Of a stretch of 64,000 bases of DNA, positions 36,076 to 45,454 are shown one piece after another. How positions within the stretch are numbered: position 1 is the first letter of the stretch; the number at the start of each line of letters is the position of its first letter. A model generated the notes under the pieces. The model was not told the DNA's origin and did not search any database. It saw only the letters and a program-made list of their open reading frames with translations. The position numbers were made by a program, and so were the translations under genes. Location of the stretch: positions 359,310 through 423,309 of the forward strand of contig CAVWXP010000007.1 in assembly GCA_963759175.1 (NCBI GenBank), given 5' to 3'. The stretch comes from SZUA-442 sp963759175. GTDB lineage: Bacteria; Actinomycetota; Acidimicrobiia; Spongiisociales; UBA5794.

Positions 36076-36143
36076 AGTCACCGAAGGTCGTCGAACCTCG
36101 TCGGTGACGAGGGTCCGGGGCATCTCGTGGGACAATCGGGGCG

Positions 36144-37753
36144 ATGGCCACGATGTATCCCGCACAGGTTCCGGCGTCGGCTCCGCCTTCGGAGAAGGCG
36201 GTCTTCGCTGCGCTCAACAAACTGGCCGACCCGTGGCGGGTCTTCCATTCGGTGGCGTGGCAGTCGCTACGCAACGGCAAACAGGGTGACGGCGAAGCCG
36301 ACTTCGTCCTCCTGCATCCTGCCCACGGCCTGATCGTCATCGAGGTGAAAGGCGGGTCGATCCGGATCGTCGACGGGGACTGGGTGACCACCGGCAAAGC
36401 CGGAGGGAACCGATCGACCCGGTTGAGCAGGCCGTTGCCTCCAAGCACGCCCTCGTGGCATACCTGCGGGGATCGATCCCCGATCTTCCGTGGCTCGAGG
36501 CAGGCCACGCCGTGTGGTTTCCGGATATCCGTCTCTCGGGGGATTGTCAGCCGCTGCACCCGACGAGTTGCTCCTCGACCGCGACGACCTGGGTTCACCA
36601 ACCGCAGCGGTCAATGAGATCGTCAACCGGTGGAACCTGCACCGACGCATCGACGATGGCTCGTTGGCCGCGGTCACGGACCGCCTGGCACCGACCATCA
36701 CGGTGCGCCACACCCTTGCCGACGACATCGCGGACATCCATGCGAGGCAGGTGGAGCTCACCGCCACCCAGCGCCGCGCCCTCGACGGGTTGAAGCGGGC
36801 ACGACGGGTGCTCGTGTACGGAGGAGCAGGGACGGGCAAGACGGTGCTCGCTGCCGAACGTGCCCGCAGACTCGCCGCCGACGGATTCCGAGTGGTGCTG
36901 ACGTGTTTCAACCGACCGCTGGGCGATGCGCTCCGCCGTGACTTCGAGGGTGTCGGAGAACGTGACGGCGGGTTCGTTCCACGTCTTGGCGCACGAGTGG
37001 ATCACGGCGGCCGGGACGCCCTTCCCCGAGCATCCCGATCCGCAGTGGTGGGACGACCCGGCCGGTGAGGCGGTCCTCGAGTCGTTCGCCAGCAACGGGT
37101 TCCGCTGCGATGCGGTGATCGTCGACGAGGGTCAGGACTTCGACGACTCGTGGTTCATGGCACTCGAAGGTGCCATGGAGCAACCCGACGACGGCCTGTT
37201 CATGGTCTTCGCCGATCCGCACCAGGCGATCTATCGCGACGCCTGGGAGCCACCGCACGACATGGTGGAGTACGAGCTCGATCTCAACTGCCGGAACACG
37301 AACCAGATCGCCGCCGTCGTCGCTCGCATCTACGGCGACGAGCCTGCACCCGGCGGCACCGACGGTCCCGAACCCGAGTTCATCGCCGTCGAGTCAGCCG
37401 AGGGCATCGTGAAGGCCCTGCGGGGTGTGTTGCACCGGCTCGTCAACGAGGGCAACCTCGCCACCGACGAGGTCGTGATCCTCACCCAGTCGCGGGAAAT
37501 GAAGGACAGCCTCGTAGGAACGACGGCAGCAGGCGTCGCCATCGAGACCATCGACGACCGCACCGATGGGGTCGCCGTCGACACGATCCACCGCCACAAG
37601 GGACTCGAGGCCTCGGCAGCCATCGTCATCCTCGAGCGGCTCGAGAAGGACCGCGACCGTGCCCTCGCCTACATCGGCCTGTCCCGCCCGAGGGCCCAAC
37701 TCGTGGTGATCGCCCCCGAAGCGATCGGGCGAATACTCGGCCTGGCCGGGTGA
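36144..37753 (+). pseudogene. NERD-domain UvrD-like helicase/ATPase, three frame breaks
   Basis: The NERD nuclease-related domain starts at ATG 36144 (SEKAVFAALNKL, DFVLLHPAHGLIVIEVKGG). The frame then shifts near 36405-36409 (continuing EPIDPVEQAVASKHALVAYL), near 36538-36542 (continuing GGLSAAAPDELLLDRDDL) and near 36948-36950. The ATPase has Walker A GGAGTGKTVLAAERARRLA and, in the last frame, VIVDEGQDFDDSWF, DLNCRNTNQIAA and VDTIHRHKGLEASAAIVI, standard superfamily 1 helicase motifs. All three breaks are one-base changes at G runs. Repaired, the protein would be about 535 residues. NERD-helicases are often linked to DNA processing or phage defence, but no defence genes flank it. Confidence 0.85.
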
Positions 37754-37842
37754 GCCCGAAGCACCCACCAACAGGAAGAATCTGGGCGGCGACGGGTCGA
37801 GGCGGCTAGGTTCGTGGGGCAGGCTGACTCTGGAGGGTGCCC

Positions 37843-38562
37843 GTGAAGCTCCGATTGCTCGTTCTACTCGTCCTCATTGGGGCCGTGGCCGCTGCGTGTT
37901 CGTCGGATGATTCCGGCGACACCACGACCACGGCTGCACCCGATACGACCACGACAACCGCCGCCACCACGACAACCGAAGCGACAACCACCACGACGGC
38001 AGCGACCACCACCACCGAAGCCGCGACGACCACGACGGAGGCCGTGGACGCATACGAGGTTGCCGAGACGCCGTTGATGGCCGAGCTCCAGCCGTACTCC
38101 GCTGGCGGTGCCGAGTTGTTCCCAGCCGGGTCTGTGCAGGCACACTGGTATCAGTGGGACGGTCGCTACGTGATCCTCTATCGCGGCTTCGATGCCAGCG
38201 ACGGCACACCGATATGTGCCGGCAACTCGGCGCAGGAATCCACCGGGTTCAACTACATCACCAACTCGCCGCATGAGGGAACGGTCGACGAGATCTGCAA
38301 CGGTGTCCCGAAGCTCGCCGAGGCGCCGCTCGGTGTCTATGCCTGCGGATCGTTGCTCTACTACCTCACGGAGGTCCCGGTCGACACGGTGGCGAACCTC
38401 TTCGGCACCCTCGAGATCGTCACGGTCGATGGAGCGGAGGGTCAGACGTCGGCTGTCCCCTTCGACACCGTCGTCGAAACGCCCGAGTTCGAACCCGGGC
38501 TGACGGCCTACAACCTGCCGGCGACCACCGTCGACGACGGCGGCGTGGTGCAGTGCAGCTGA
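37843..38562 (+). CDS. Lipoprotein with long Thr-repeat linker
   Basis: About 239 residues. The signal peptide KLRLLVLLVLIGAVAAAC ends in a lipobox AAAC and is followed by SSDDSGD. Residues about 27-70 are an extreme low-complexity run built from TTTT(T)(E)AA units. The C-terminal domain (about 160 residues) has four Cys (PICAGNS, EICNGV, VYACGS and VVQCS at the end), consistent with two disulfides. I do not recognise the domain. GTG 37843 is preferred; another GTG is two codons upstream. Confidence 0.7.
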   Translation: MKLRLLVLLVLIGAVAAACSSDDSGDTTTTAAPDTTTTTAATTTTEATTTTTAATTTTEAATTTTEAVDAYEVAETPLMAELQPYSAGGAELFPAGSVQAHWYQWDGRYVILYRGFDASDGTPICAGNSAQESTGFNYITNSPHEGTVDEICNGVPKLAEAPLGVYACGSLLYYLTEVPVDTVANLFGTLEIVTVDGAEGQTSAVPFDTVVETPEFEPGLTAYNLPATTVDDGGVVQCS

Positions 38563-38573
38563 TCGATCGCTGA

Positions 38574-39420
38574 TCACGGCCGGATCGGGACGCCCCGGGC
38601 CTCGTCGACGTCGTAGCTGATCGCTGCAGCACGGTCGAGGGCTCCGAGGGCGATCCAGGATCCGCCCACCCGGTACTCCCCCACCCAGGTGTGGGTCACT
38701 GAGACGGTGTAGGCGTCGAGGGTCGGGTGGCACAACCCGCCGGAGGGATGATCCCGCCGATACTCGGCGGTGCACGTCTTGAGCCGATAGGCATGGGCCG
38801 CTGATCCGTCCGGGTATCCGGTGACCGTGTCGGGGTCGTGTTCGGTGACGGCACCATCGCCCCAGTCGACCGCCACGAGCGCCACCCGTGCCCGCACCTC
38901 GAGGGTGCGCCCGTCTGGCAGCACCTCACTGTGGACGATGACGGGCGGTGGGGGCGCCGTGATGTGGCTGTCGAGGCCGGTGATGCCTGCCACCTCGGGG
39001 GTGATGGTCGGCGCCGGTGGGTCGAGGTCCCACGATCGGAACACCTGCCATGCCCGCACCTCGGGATCCACCACCGGTGTCGGCGGACAGGCGGGCAGCG
39101 TGGTGGCGATGGCGATGACGGCCGGATCGTTCGACGGATCCCACGCATCCAACCCACCAGGGATGTCCGACCACACGTAGCAGTCCCCGATCGACAGGAT
39201 CCGTCCTCGTGTGGAGGTACCGCTTCGACGGATCACCGTCGCCCGGCGGCTGATCGACCCCGGTCCCGGGATCAGTGTCGGACCCGGAAGGCGCGCACAT
39301 CAACGCGTTCCATCGACCGGATCTGTCCAGCAGTCGTCCGCGCGCACGCCGAGGCTGCTGCATCCAGACAGCGCCAGCCGCGAGACCGCTATGACGAGCA
39401 ACGGATGCGGCCCGTCGCAC
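38574..39420 (-). pseudogene. Lipoprotein gene, reading frame apparently broken
   Basis: The intact part (38574-39236) has DCYVWSD, VEVRARVALVAVDWGDGAVT (a PKD-like strand pattern), CTAEYRRDHPSGGLCHPTLDAYTVSVTHTWVGEYRVGGSW and RGVPIRP. The apparent N terminus lies in other frames: GTG 39420 begins MRRAASV, and after a one-base change LVIAVSRLALSGC forms a lipobox signal peptide followed by SSLGVRADDCWTDPVD, then CAPSGSDTDPGTGVDQPPGDGD in a third frame. About three small indels would restore one secreted protein of some 280 residues. As it stands only a fragment from 39236 can be translated. Confidence 0.5.
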
Positions 39421-39943
39421 AGCCACCCCCCCTTCCCCTCATTGCGTGAACGCGTACCGAGGGCCATCGGCCGCTGGCCGAAGCACTGCCGTCGATGGCG
39501 GAGGCTGTCGCCATCCTCGGTCGAGAAGCGTCGTAGTAACATGCGCCAAGACAGTCGGTCGTCGTCCCGCATGCACCTCGAGGACCTCGATCCTGATCGT
39601 CAGGCACCGGGCCGGGCTCCATCAGATCGAAGACCTCGAGGCTTCGATCCAGGTAGGGGGTGTCGGCGAAGAGCGCGGTGAAAGCGTCCACGTCACCGGT
39701 GTAGATGGCCTCGAGGCGGCGTTGTTCCAGGTCGGTGAAGATGGCGGTCACCTCCGTTAGGCGGTCGAGGGTGGTGGTCGTGGGTTCGGTCGTGGTGGTG
39801 GACACCACGTCGGATGAGGTGGTCGAGGTGGTGGATGGAGGCGCGGTCGTGACGGGTGCCGTTGCAGGCGTGCTCCCGACCGTGGTGCATCCCCCGACAC
39901 ACGCAGCGGCAACCGCCAGGACGACGATGGCCAAGGACCGCAT
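39389..39943 (-). pseudogene. Thr-rich lipoprotein, C-terminal part out of frame
   Basis: The signal peptide MRSLAIVVLAVAAACVGGC has a lipobox, followed by a Thr/Ser/Pro linker (TTSTTSSDVVSTTTTEPTTTT) and a helical domain, FTDLEQRRLEAIYTGDVDAFTALFADTPYLDRSLEVFDLMEPGPVPDDQ, that resembles SnoaL/NTF2-like stress-lipoprotein domains. After about 39590 the sensible reading moves to another frame (IEVLEVHAGRRPTVLAHVTTTLLDRGW), and after about 39450 to a third (GGWLCDGPHPL). Two one-base changes would restore a protein of about 180 residues. Its end overlaps the start of the next broken lipoprotein gene. Confidence 0.5.
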
Positions 39944-40046
39944 CTTGGTTCAACCATACGGATCCTGACCGGAGGCTCAAGACCCCTGTCAGGTGCAGAT
40001 TTCCCACTCTCCAGCACATCCGGGCAGGAACTGCCGCCAGGAGCGA

Positions 40047-40067
40047 CATCGAGTGCGCTCGACTCGA
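40047..40067. promoter_or_regulatory. Inverted repeat upstream of response regulator
   Basis: ATCGAGT (40047-40053) and ACTCGAT (40061-40067) form a perfect 7-base dyad with a 7-base spacer, centred about 29 bases before the response-regulator ATG. Size and spacing fit a binding site for a dimeric helix-turn-helix regulator, and autoregulation by the LuxR-type product is possible. Evidence is symmetry and position only. Confidence 0.4.
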
Positions 40068-40085
40068 TCGAAGTACAGTGCCGCC

Positions 40086-40754
40086 ATGGGATTGCGGGTG
40101 ATCGTCGCCGAGGACAGTGTGCTGATGCGCGAGGGCATCTTGTCGGTCCTCGCGCTCCACGACGAGATCGATCTGGTCGCCGTGTGCGCCGACTTCGACG
40201 ACCTCGTCGCGGCCGTCGCCGAGCACGGTCCCGACGTGGTGGTCACCGACATCAGGATGCCGCCCACCCAGACGGACGAGGGCATCCGGGCCGCCAACGG
40301 GTTCCGGGACACCCACCCCGACATGGGCGTCGTCGTGTTGAGCCAATACGTCGAGCCGGAGTACGCCATGCACCTGTTCGAGGCCGGGACGCACGGCCGT
40401 GCGTACCTCCTCAAGGAACGGGTCGCGGATCCCGACGAGCTCGCTGCGGCGATCCATCGCGTGCACGAGGGTGGTTCGGTGATCGATCCCCAGGTGGTCG
40501 ATGCCCTCATCACCGCACGGACCGGCGATGCACCGACCATCCTCGACCGTCTCACCGAACGCGAGGTCGAGGTGCTCTCCCACATGGCCCAGGGCCAGAG
40601 CAACGCCGCCATCGGCGAGGCACTGTTCATCTCGCCACGGTCGGTCGAGAAGCACATCAACTCCATCTTCATGAAACTCGACCTCACCCAGGAGGCCGAC
40701 AGCAACCGCAGGGTGCGGGCCGTCCTCGTGTACCTGTCCGAGGTCCGCCGCTGA
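40086..40754 (+). CDS. NarL/LuxR-type response regulator
   Basis: About 222 residues. The receiver domain has the acidic pair in VIVAEDSVLMREG, the phosphoacceptor Asp in VVVTDIRMPP and the conserved Lys in AYLLKERV. The C terminus is a LuxR-type helix-turn-helix (LTEREVEVLSHMAQGQSNAAIGEALFISPRSVEKHINSIFMKLDL). Expected to act as a phosphorylation-controlled transcription factor. Its receiver is strikingly similar to that of the REC-cyclase encoded 5 kb away (both read TDIRMPP then EGI, VILSQ/VVLSQ and YLLK), so they may share a kinase. Confidence 0.93.
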   Translation: MGLRVIVAEDSVLMREGILSVLALHDEIDLVAVCADFDDLVAAVAEHGPDVVVTDIRMPPTQTDEGIRAANGFRDTHPDMGVVVLSQYVEPEYAMHLFEAGTHGRAYLLKERVADPDELAAAIHRVHEGGSVIDPQVVDALITARTGDAPTILDRLTEREVEVLSHMAQGQSNAAIGEALFISPRSVEKHINSIFMKLDLTQEADSNRRVRAVLVYLSEVRR

Positions 40755-40840
40755 GGTAGTGCTGACCCCACCCGCGAAGGGTGGCGAGCACCATGGCTCC
40801 CGGTGAACCGAGCGGTCATGATGCAGGAGTGGAGGTGGCC

Positions 40841-41215
40841 ATGGACAACGTGCGAGTGTTGATCGTCGACGATCAACTGCCGTTCCGCGAGGCGTCGCGG
40901 ATGGTGGTCGAGATGACCGATGGGTTCGAGGTGGCCGGCGAGGCCGTGAACGGCCCTGAGGCCATCGAGCTCGTCTCCCAGCTCGAGCCCGACCTCGTGC
41001 TCATGGACGTCCAGATGCCGGGGATCGATGGCATCGAGACCACCCGCCGGATCAGCGCCCTCCCCGACGCCCCGGCCGTCATCGTCATGTCGACCCACGA
41101 GTCCGGCGACTACGTCGGCATGGCCGTCGCCGCGGGTGCGGTCGGGTTCATCCCGAAGTCGCAGTTCAGCTTCGACACCCTGGCCGAGATGTGGGAGCTC
41201 GCCCAGTCTGGCTAG
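40841..41215 (+). CDS. Stand-alone receiver-domain response regulator
   Basis: About 124 residues, receiver only: VLIVDDQLPFREAS with the acidic pair, LVLMDVQMPGIDG with the phosphoacceptor Asp, VIVMSTH with the Thr/Ser switch and VGFIPKSQF with the Lys. It has no output domain, so it would act by protein contact or as a phosphate shuttle or sink. ATG 40841 (MDNVRV) is preferred over upstream starts because the receiver begins immediately after it. Its stop overlaps that of the convergent kinase gene by four bases. Confidence 0.88.
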   Translation: MDNVRVLIVDDQLPFREASRMVVEMTDGFEVAGEAVNGPEAIELVSQLEPDLVLMDVQMPGIDGIETTRRISALPDAPAVIVMSTHESGDYVGMAVAAGAVGFIPKSQFSFDTLAEMWELAQSG

Positions 41216-43302
41216 GCCGGTACGGGGTCGCTGACCGGTATGGATCCGGTGATGGTGGTGCCGTGTCCGGGAGTCGAGGTGATGGTCCAGGTGCCGCCGA
41301 TGGTGTCGATGCGATCGACGATCCCGCTGAGGCCCGCCCCGCGTTCGATGGTTGCCGGATCGAAGCCTCGCCCATCGTCGGATACCTCGAACCGCAGGTC
41401 ACCGTTGCGTGCCGTGAGCCGCACCGTGGCACGAGACGCCTCCGCATACTTGGCCGTGTTCTGGAGCGCTTCGAGGATCGAGAAGTACACGGCAGACTCG
41501 ACGTCACGCGGATAGCGGCCCACATCGTCGGACTCGAGAACCACCGACACAGCGGCCTTGCGGGTCTCTTGCGCCAACGCCACCGTGAGGCCCTCGGCAC
41601 CCAACAACGGCGGATACACCCCCGCAGCGAAATCACGCACCGCCTGGATCGCGTCCCCCGCCTGGGCCTCGATGTCGGCAAGCAGACCCGCAGTTCGGGT
41701 GGCTCCGGCGTCCTCGGCCAACTTGCGGACCGGACCCAGCTTCACCTTCACCGCCACCAACTGCTGCTGGGGACCCGAATCGAGATCATGCTCGAGCGAC
41801 CGACGCGCCGCATCAGCCGCAGACACGATCCGGTCACGCGACCGCTGCAGATCCTTGACCTGACGACGCAACGCCGCTGTGAGACGCGCATTGCGCAACG
41901 TCAACCCCAACCCATCAGCAAGACTCTCCACCAATTCGAGCTCTGGGGGCGTGATCGCTCCACCGCGAGCAGCCGTCATCGAGATCCCGCCCAACAACTC
42001 ACCATCGTGGAACACCGGCAACGACAATTCCGCCTCGGGATCATCGAACACGGACCCCTCCAGGCGCCGCACTCCATCGACCTCGGGCCACGCCGACGCT
42101 GAGCGGAACCCGTCACCCGAACGCACCCACACCACTGCCCCCGCAGCGCCCGTCCCATCGACGATCAGCCGAGGGATCCGAGCCAACACATCCTCATCGG
42201 ATTCATCCGTCGCCCGATGCGAGAACGACGCCAACACCTCATAGGGCGTTGCACGCTTCCCGTACACCAATCGATTCGCCAAACGCTCCACCCGCACACG
42301 CACCGGCTGGAACCCCGTCGCCACCACCGCCGTCGCCGCCACCGACAAGCCCAAACCCGTGCCCTCATCCCCACCGATCAGCTCACCCAAACCGACGACG
42401 ATCCCCACATACACCAAACCGATGAACGCAACCAGGACACCGTACGTGACCGTCTTGGAGATCACGACATCGATGTCATAGAGATGGAACCTCAGAACGG
42501 CGATGGTGATGACCGTCGGGATGACGCTGATGCCCAGGACCAGCAGGAGTCCGACGATGCCCGAGCCCCACGACTCCAGGAAGAACGCGATCACCCACGC
42601 CATGCCGAACACGAAGAAGCCGAAGAGCACCCACTTGATCTGCTCCTTTTCGACGCTTGGTGCCCTCCGGTACCGCACGACCATCGCAACGGCTCCCCCA
42701 GCGAGGAGGACGAGCAAACCGACGAGGAACGCCAGAAACACCGGACCGAAGGCGTCGTCCCCGACGAATCCGATCGGGTTCTCCACGAACCACGCCTCGG
42801 ACGTCGGTCCGATCTCCTCCCCTACCAGTGAGCTGACGACGAGGATTCCGAACAGGGCAACGGCCAGACGGGGCGCCCACCTCCACCGTCGGGAGAGCAA
42901 CGACCCGGTGGGGAACACGTAGAGCAACATGAACATCGGGAAGAAGAACGTCGCCCACGCATAGTTGTTGTACCAGAGGGCCGCGAAGAGCGCCGGCGAC
43001 ATCGTGGTCGGCGGTTCATCGATGAAGAAGAACACGGCGTCACTGAGATTGCTGAGGGTCATGCCCGCCCCGATCACGAGCAGGATCAAGCCGACACGGT
43101 TCCCCGGCTGCCGCGAGACGATCAGCGCTCCGAGGGCGGCGAACGGGATCGGAACGATCGTCCACAGGAAGTCGCCGATCGAGAGCGTTGCCTCCTCGGT
43201 CAGGAGCCGATAGGCGATCTCGAGACCCAGGGCTGCGAGCGCAACGGCGGCGGTGACCAGCCAAGCGGCGGTCGCGCTGCGCCTCCTCGCGACCGTCGTC
43301 AT
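41212..43302 (-). CDS. Membrane histidine kinase, HisKA_3 type, lacking the phosphoacceptor His
   Basis: About 696 residues. Eight or so N-terminal helices form a sensor, followed by YDIDVVISKTVTYGVLVAFIG and a GAF-like domain. The dimerisation helix reads RRSLEHDLDSGPQQQLVAVKVKLG. The family motif is DLHDG, so the phosphoacceptor His is Asp here and the next Asp is Ser. The ATPase domain is intact: EALQNTAKYA (N box), DDGRGFD (G1), GAGLSGI and GHGTTITG. It should bind ATP but cannot autophosphorylate in the usual way. ATG 43302 is used. It is 52 bases downstream of the partner kinase on the same strand. Confidence 0.9.
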   Translation of the reverse strand: MTTVARRRSATAAWLVTAAVALAALGLEIAYRLLTEEATLSIGDFLWTIVPIPFAALGALIVSRQPGNRVGLILLVIGAGMTLSNLSDAVFFFIDEPPTTMSPALFAALWYNNYAWATFFFPMFMLLYVFPTGSLLSRRWRWAPRLAVALFGILVVSSLVGEEIGPTSEAWFVENPIGFVGDDAFGPVFLAFLVGLLVLLAGGAVAMVVRYRRAPSVEKEQIKWVLFGFFVFGMAWVIAFFLESWGSGIVGLLLVLGISVIPTVITIAVLRFHLYDIDVVISKTVTYGVLVAFIGLVYVGIVVGLGELIGGDEGTGLGLSVAATAVVATGFQPVRVRVERLANRLVYGKRATPYEVLASFSHRATDESDEDVLARIPRLIVDGTGAAGAVVWVRSGDGFRSASAWPEVDGVRRLEGSVFDDPEAELSLPVFHDGELLGGISMTAARGGAITPPELELVESLADGLGLTLRNARLTAALRRQVKDLQRSRDRIVSAADAARRSLEHDLDSGPQQQLVAVKVKLGPVRKLAEDAGATRTAGLLADIEAQAGDAIQAVRDFAAGVYPPLLGAEGLTVALAQETRKAAVSVVLESDDVGRYPRDVESAVYFSILEALQNTAKYAEASRATVRLTARNGDLRFEVSDDGRGFDPATIERGAGLSGIVDRIDTIGGTWTITSTPGHGTTITGSIPVSDPVPA

Positions 43303-43354
43303 GGTGCGACGTCCTGCACGAAGGCATCCGGGGCCGACAGGCACAGGCGATCGC

Positions 43355-45454
43355 TCATGCGGGCTCCAAGGAGCGGGAACGCGCGGGAAGTTCACCCGCG
43401 ACGACTGTGCGGCCGGTCCCGCGGTCGATGTGAACGGTGCCGTTGAGCGCATCGACTCGGTCCTCGACGGCGACCAGATCCCCGACGGCACTGTCGGCGT
43501 CGACGGAGAAGCGGACGGCGTCGGAACCACCGTGGAGCCTGACGGTCACACGGGTTGCCCCGGCATCGGCAGCCTCGGCGACGACACCAAGCACACAGAA
43601 GTAGATGCTCTCCTCGACGGATCGCTCATAGCGGACGATGCGCTCGGCAGCGATGTCGACCGGGATCGCAACGGTGCGCCTCGCCGACGCCAGTGCCGCA
43701 TCCAACCCCTCGGCCTCCAACAACGGCGGGTAGATCCCGTGGGCCACCGCACGCATCCCATCCACGGCCTCCTGGGTCGTGTCGGACAGCGACGCCACGA
43801 GTCCGGCAACGGACTCCGCCCCCTCACGCTCGGCCAAGGTTCGGGCGATGCCCAGCTTCACCTTCAACGCCACCACCTGCTGCTGGGCACCGTCATGCAG
43901 ATCACGCTCCAACCTGCGGCGCTCAGCATCCTGGGCAGCCACCAACCGACGCCGCGACACGCGCAACTGCTCGGCCCGTTCAGCCAACTCGGCGTTGAGC
44001 CCCATGTTGCGCAGCAGGACGCCGGCACCTGCCGCCACGTCCTCGAGCACCTTCTCATCGGGCCCTGTCACCGCATCACCCCTGCCCTTGGAGATGCTCA
44101 ACGCACCGAGCACATCACCCCGATGACGTACCGCCACCACACGATCACCCGGAATCACCGCCACCGCATCCTCACCCGAAACCGGGCCCAAATCAGCCAT
44201 GACACCCTCGGGTGACGACGCACGCGGATACATCACATCTCCGACCTTGAGCCACAACACCGCCTCGAGAGCACCCGTGCCGTCAACCACGAGCTGCGCC
44301 ACCATGGCCAGGGCCTCATCGGGATCACTGGTATCCGACAGGCGGGCCGTGGCACTCGCCAACACCTCATACGGCGTCGCTCGTTTGCCATACACCACGA
44401 CGTTCGCCCAATGCTGCACCCGCCGACGTACCGGCTCGAACGCCACCGCCACCACCGCCACCGCCGTGATCGACAACGCGAGGCTCGGCTCATCGCCCCC
44501 GCCCACCACCGATCCGATTCCCACCACCACCAACGCATAGACGCCCGTGATGAACACAGCGAGGGCGCCATACGTCAGGGACTTCGAGATCACGATGTCG
44601 ATGTCGTACAAGCGGTATCTCGTGATTGCTACCCAGAACGAACCCACCAGGACCACGGTCGTAATCACATAGATCGCAGTGATGAGGACGTCGTCACCCG
44701 AGATCGAGAATCCGCCTGCCGTGGCGATGACAAACCCATCACCGACAATGAACAGCAACCCTCCCACTGCGATCCATCGAACCTGACGACGAAGCTGGGA
44801 TCCGCCCCGTCGATAGCGCACGATCAGCGATGCAACACACACCAGGCCAATGACGCTCAAGGCGATGAGGAGCGATTCGACAACCATGCCCAGTGGAGTC
44901 TCATAGGTGTCCATGGGGACGGTACTCCACGGACTGAACAGCACCCATTGGGCGACGACCGCGACAGACATGGTCCCGATCGTGAGCCAGCCTACCCAAC
45001 GCCATCGAGGCGACGGCGGTTGTCCGTCGGGGAACAGCAGGAGCCCCAGAGTGAGTGGCAAGATCGTTGCCGGAATCCACGCCCAGAGCATGATGCTGAC
45101 AGCGAACTCCGATATGAACGGCGTGCCGGTCAAGTCCGGATTGTCGAAGTTGTCCAACACCGCAGAAGGGGCCGTCGATACCAGGACCAGGAGAAAGCCA
45201 ACGAAGACCGCCGCGAAGAACGATATCCACGCGTATGTCCAGACGGCACCGTTCCGAGGCTGTTTGGGGAGCACCGTCCACGCAAGTGCGCCAAACCCTG
45301 CCCCGAGGAGCCCGTTCGTCGGAGCGAGCACGGTTGACGCGATCTCCCATCGTCCGAGCATCGCGACAGCGGCGAGCGAAACGAGAATCACGATGATCGA
45401 GATACCGGTCATCCATCGTCCGAACCGGACACGGACGGCTTCGGGCATGGTCAT
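43355..45454 (-). CDS. Membrane histidine kinase, HisKA_3 type, with degenerate ATPase domain
   Basis: About 699 residues with the same plan as the downstream kinase: eight or so helices, YDIDIVISKSLTYGAL, a GAF-like domain and a HisKA_3 helix. Here the phosphoacceptor motif is perfect (RRRLERDLHDGAQQQVVALKVKLG). The ATPase domain has lost its motifs: where family members have an LEALQN N box it reads LGVVAEAADAG, and the G1 DDGxGF region reads VDADSAVGDLV. It is in one uninterrupted frame, so this is not a frame error. Its ATG overlaps the cyclase stop (ATGA), so it is translated together with the REC-cyclase. Confidence 0.9.
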   Translation of the reverse strand: MTMPEAVRVRFGRWMTGISIIVILVSLAAVAMLGRWEIASTVLAPTNGLLGAGFGALAWTVLPKQPRNGAVWTYAWISFFAAVFVGFLLVLVSTAPSAVLDNFDNPDLTGTPFISEFAVSIMLWAWIPATILPLTLGLLLFPDGQPPSPRWRWVGWLTIGTMSVAVVAQWVLFSPWSTVPMDTYETPLGMVVESLLIALSVIGLVCVASLIVRYRRGGSQLRRQVRWIAVGGLLFIVGDGFVIATAGGFSISGDDVLITAIYVITTVVLVGSFWVAITRYRLYDIDIVISKSLTYGALAVFITGVYALVVVGIGSVVGGGDEPSLALSITAVAVVAVAFEPVRRRVQHWANVVVYGKRATPYEVLASATARLSDTSDPDEALAMVAQLVVDGTGALEAVLWLKVGDVMYPRASSPEGVMADLGPVSGEDAVAVIPGDRVVAVRHRGDVLGALSISKGRGDAVTGPDEKVLEDVAAGAGVLLRNMGLNAELAERAEQLRVSRRRLVAAQDAERRRLERDLHDGAQQQVVALKVKLGIARTLAEREGAESVAGLVASLSDTTQEAVDGMRAVAHGIYPPLLEAEGLDAALASARRTVAIPVDIAAERIVRYERSVEESIYFCVLGVVAEAADAGATRVTVRLHGGSDAVRFSVDADSAVGDLVAVEDRVDALNGTVHIDRGTGRTVVAGELPARSRSLEPA

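Noticed and set aside
37806..38033. Val-rich minus-strand frame opposite the Thr-rich lipoprotein
   Set aside because: It is the complement of ACC/ACG Thr codons (VVVV), a low-complexity shadow.
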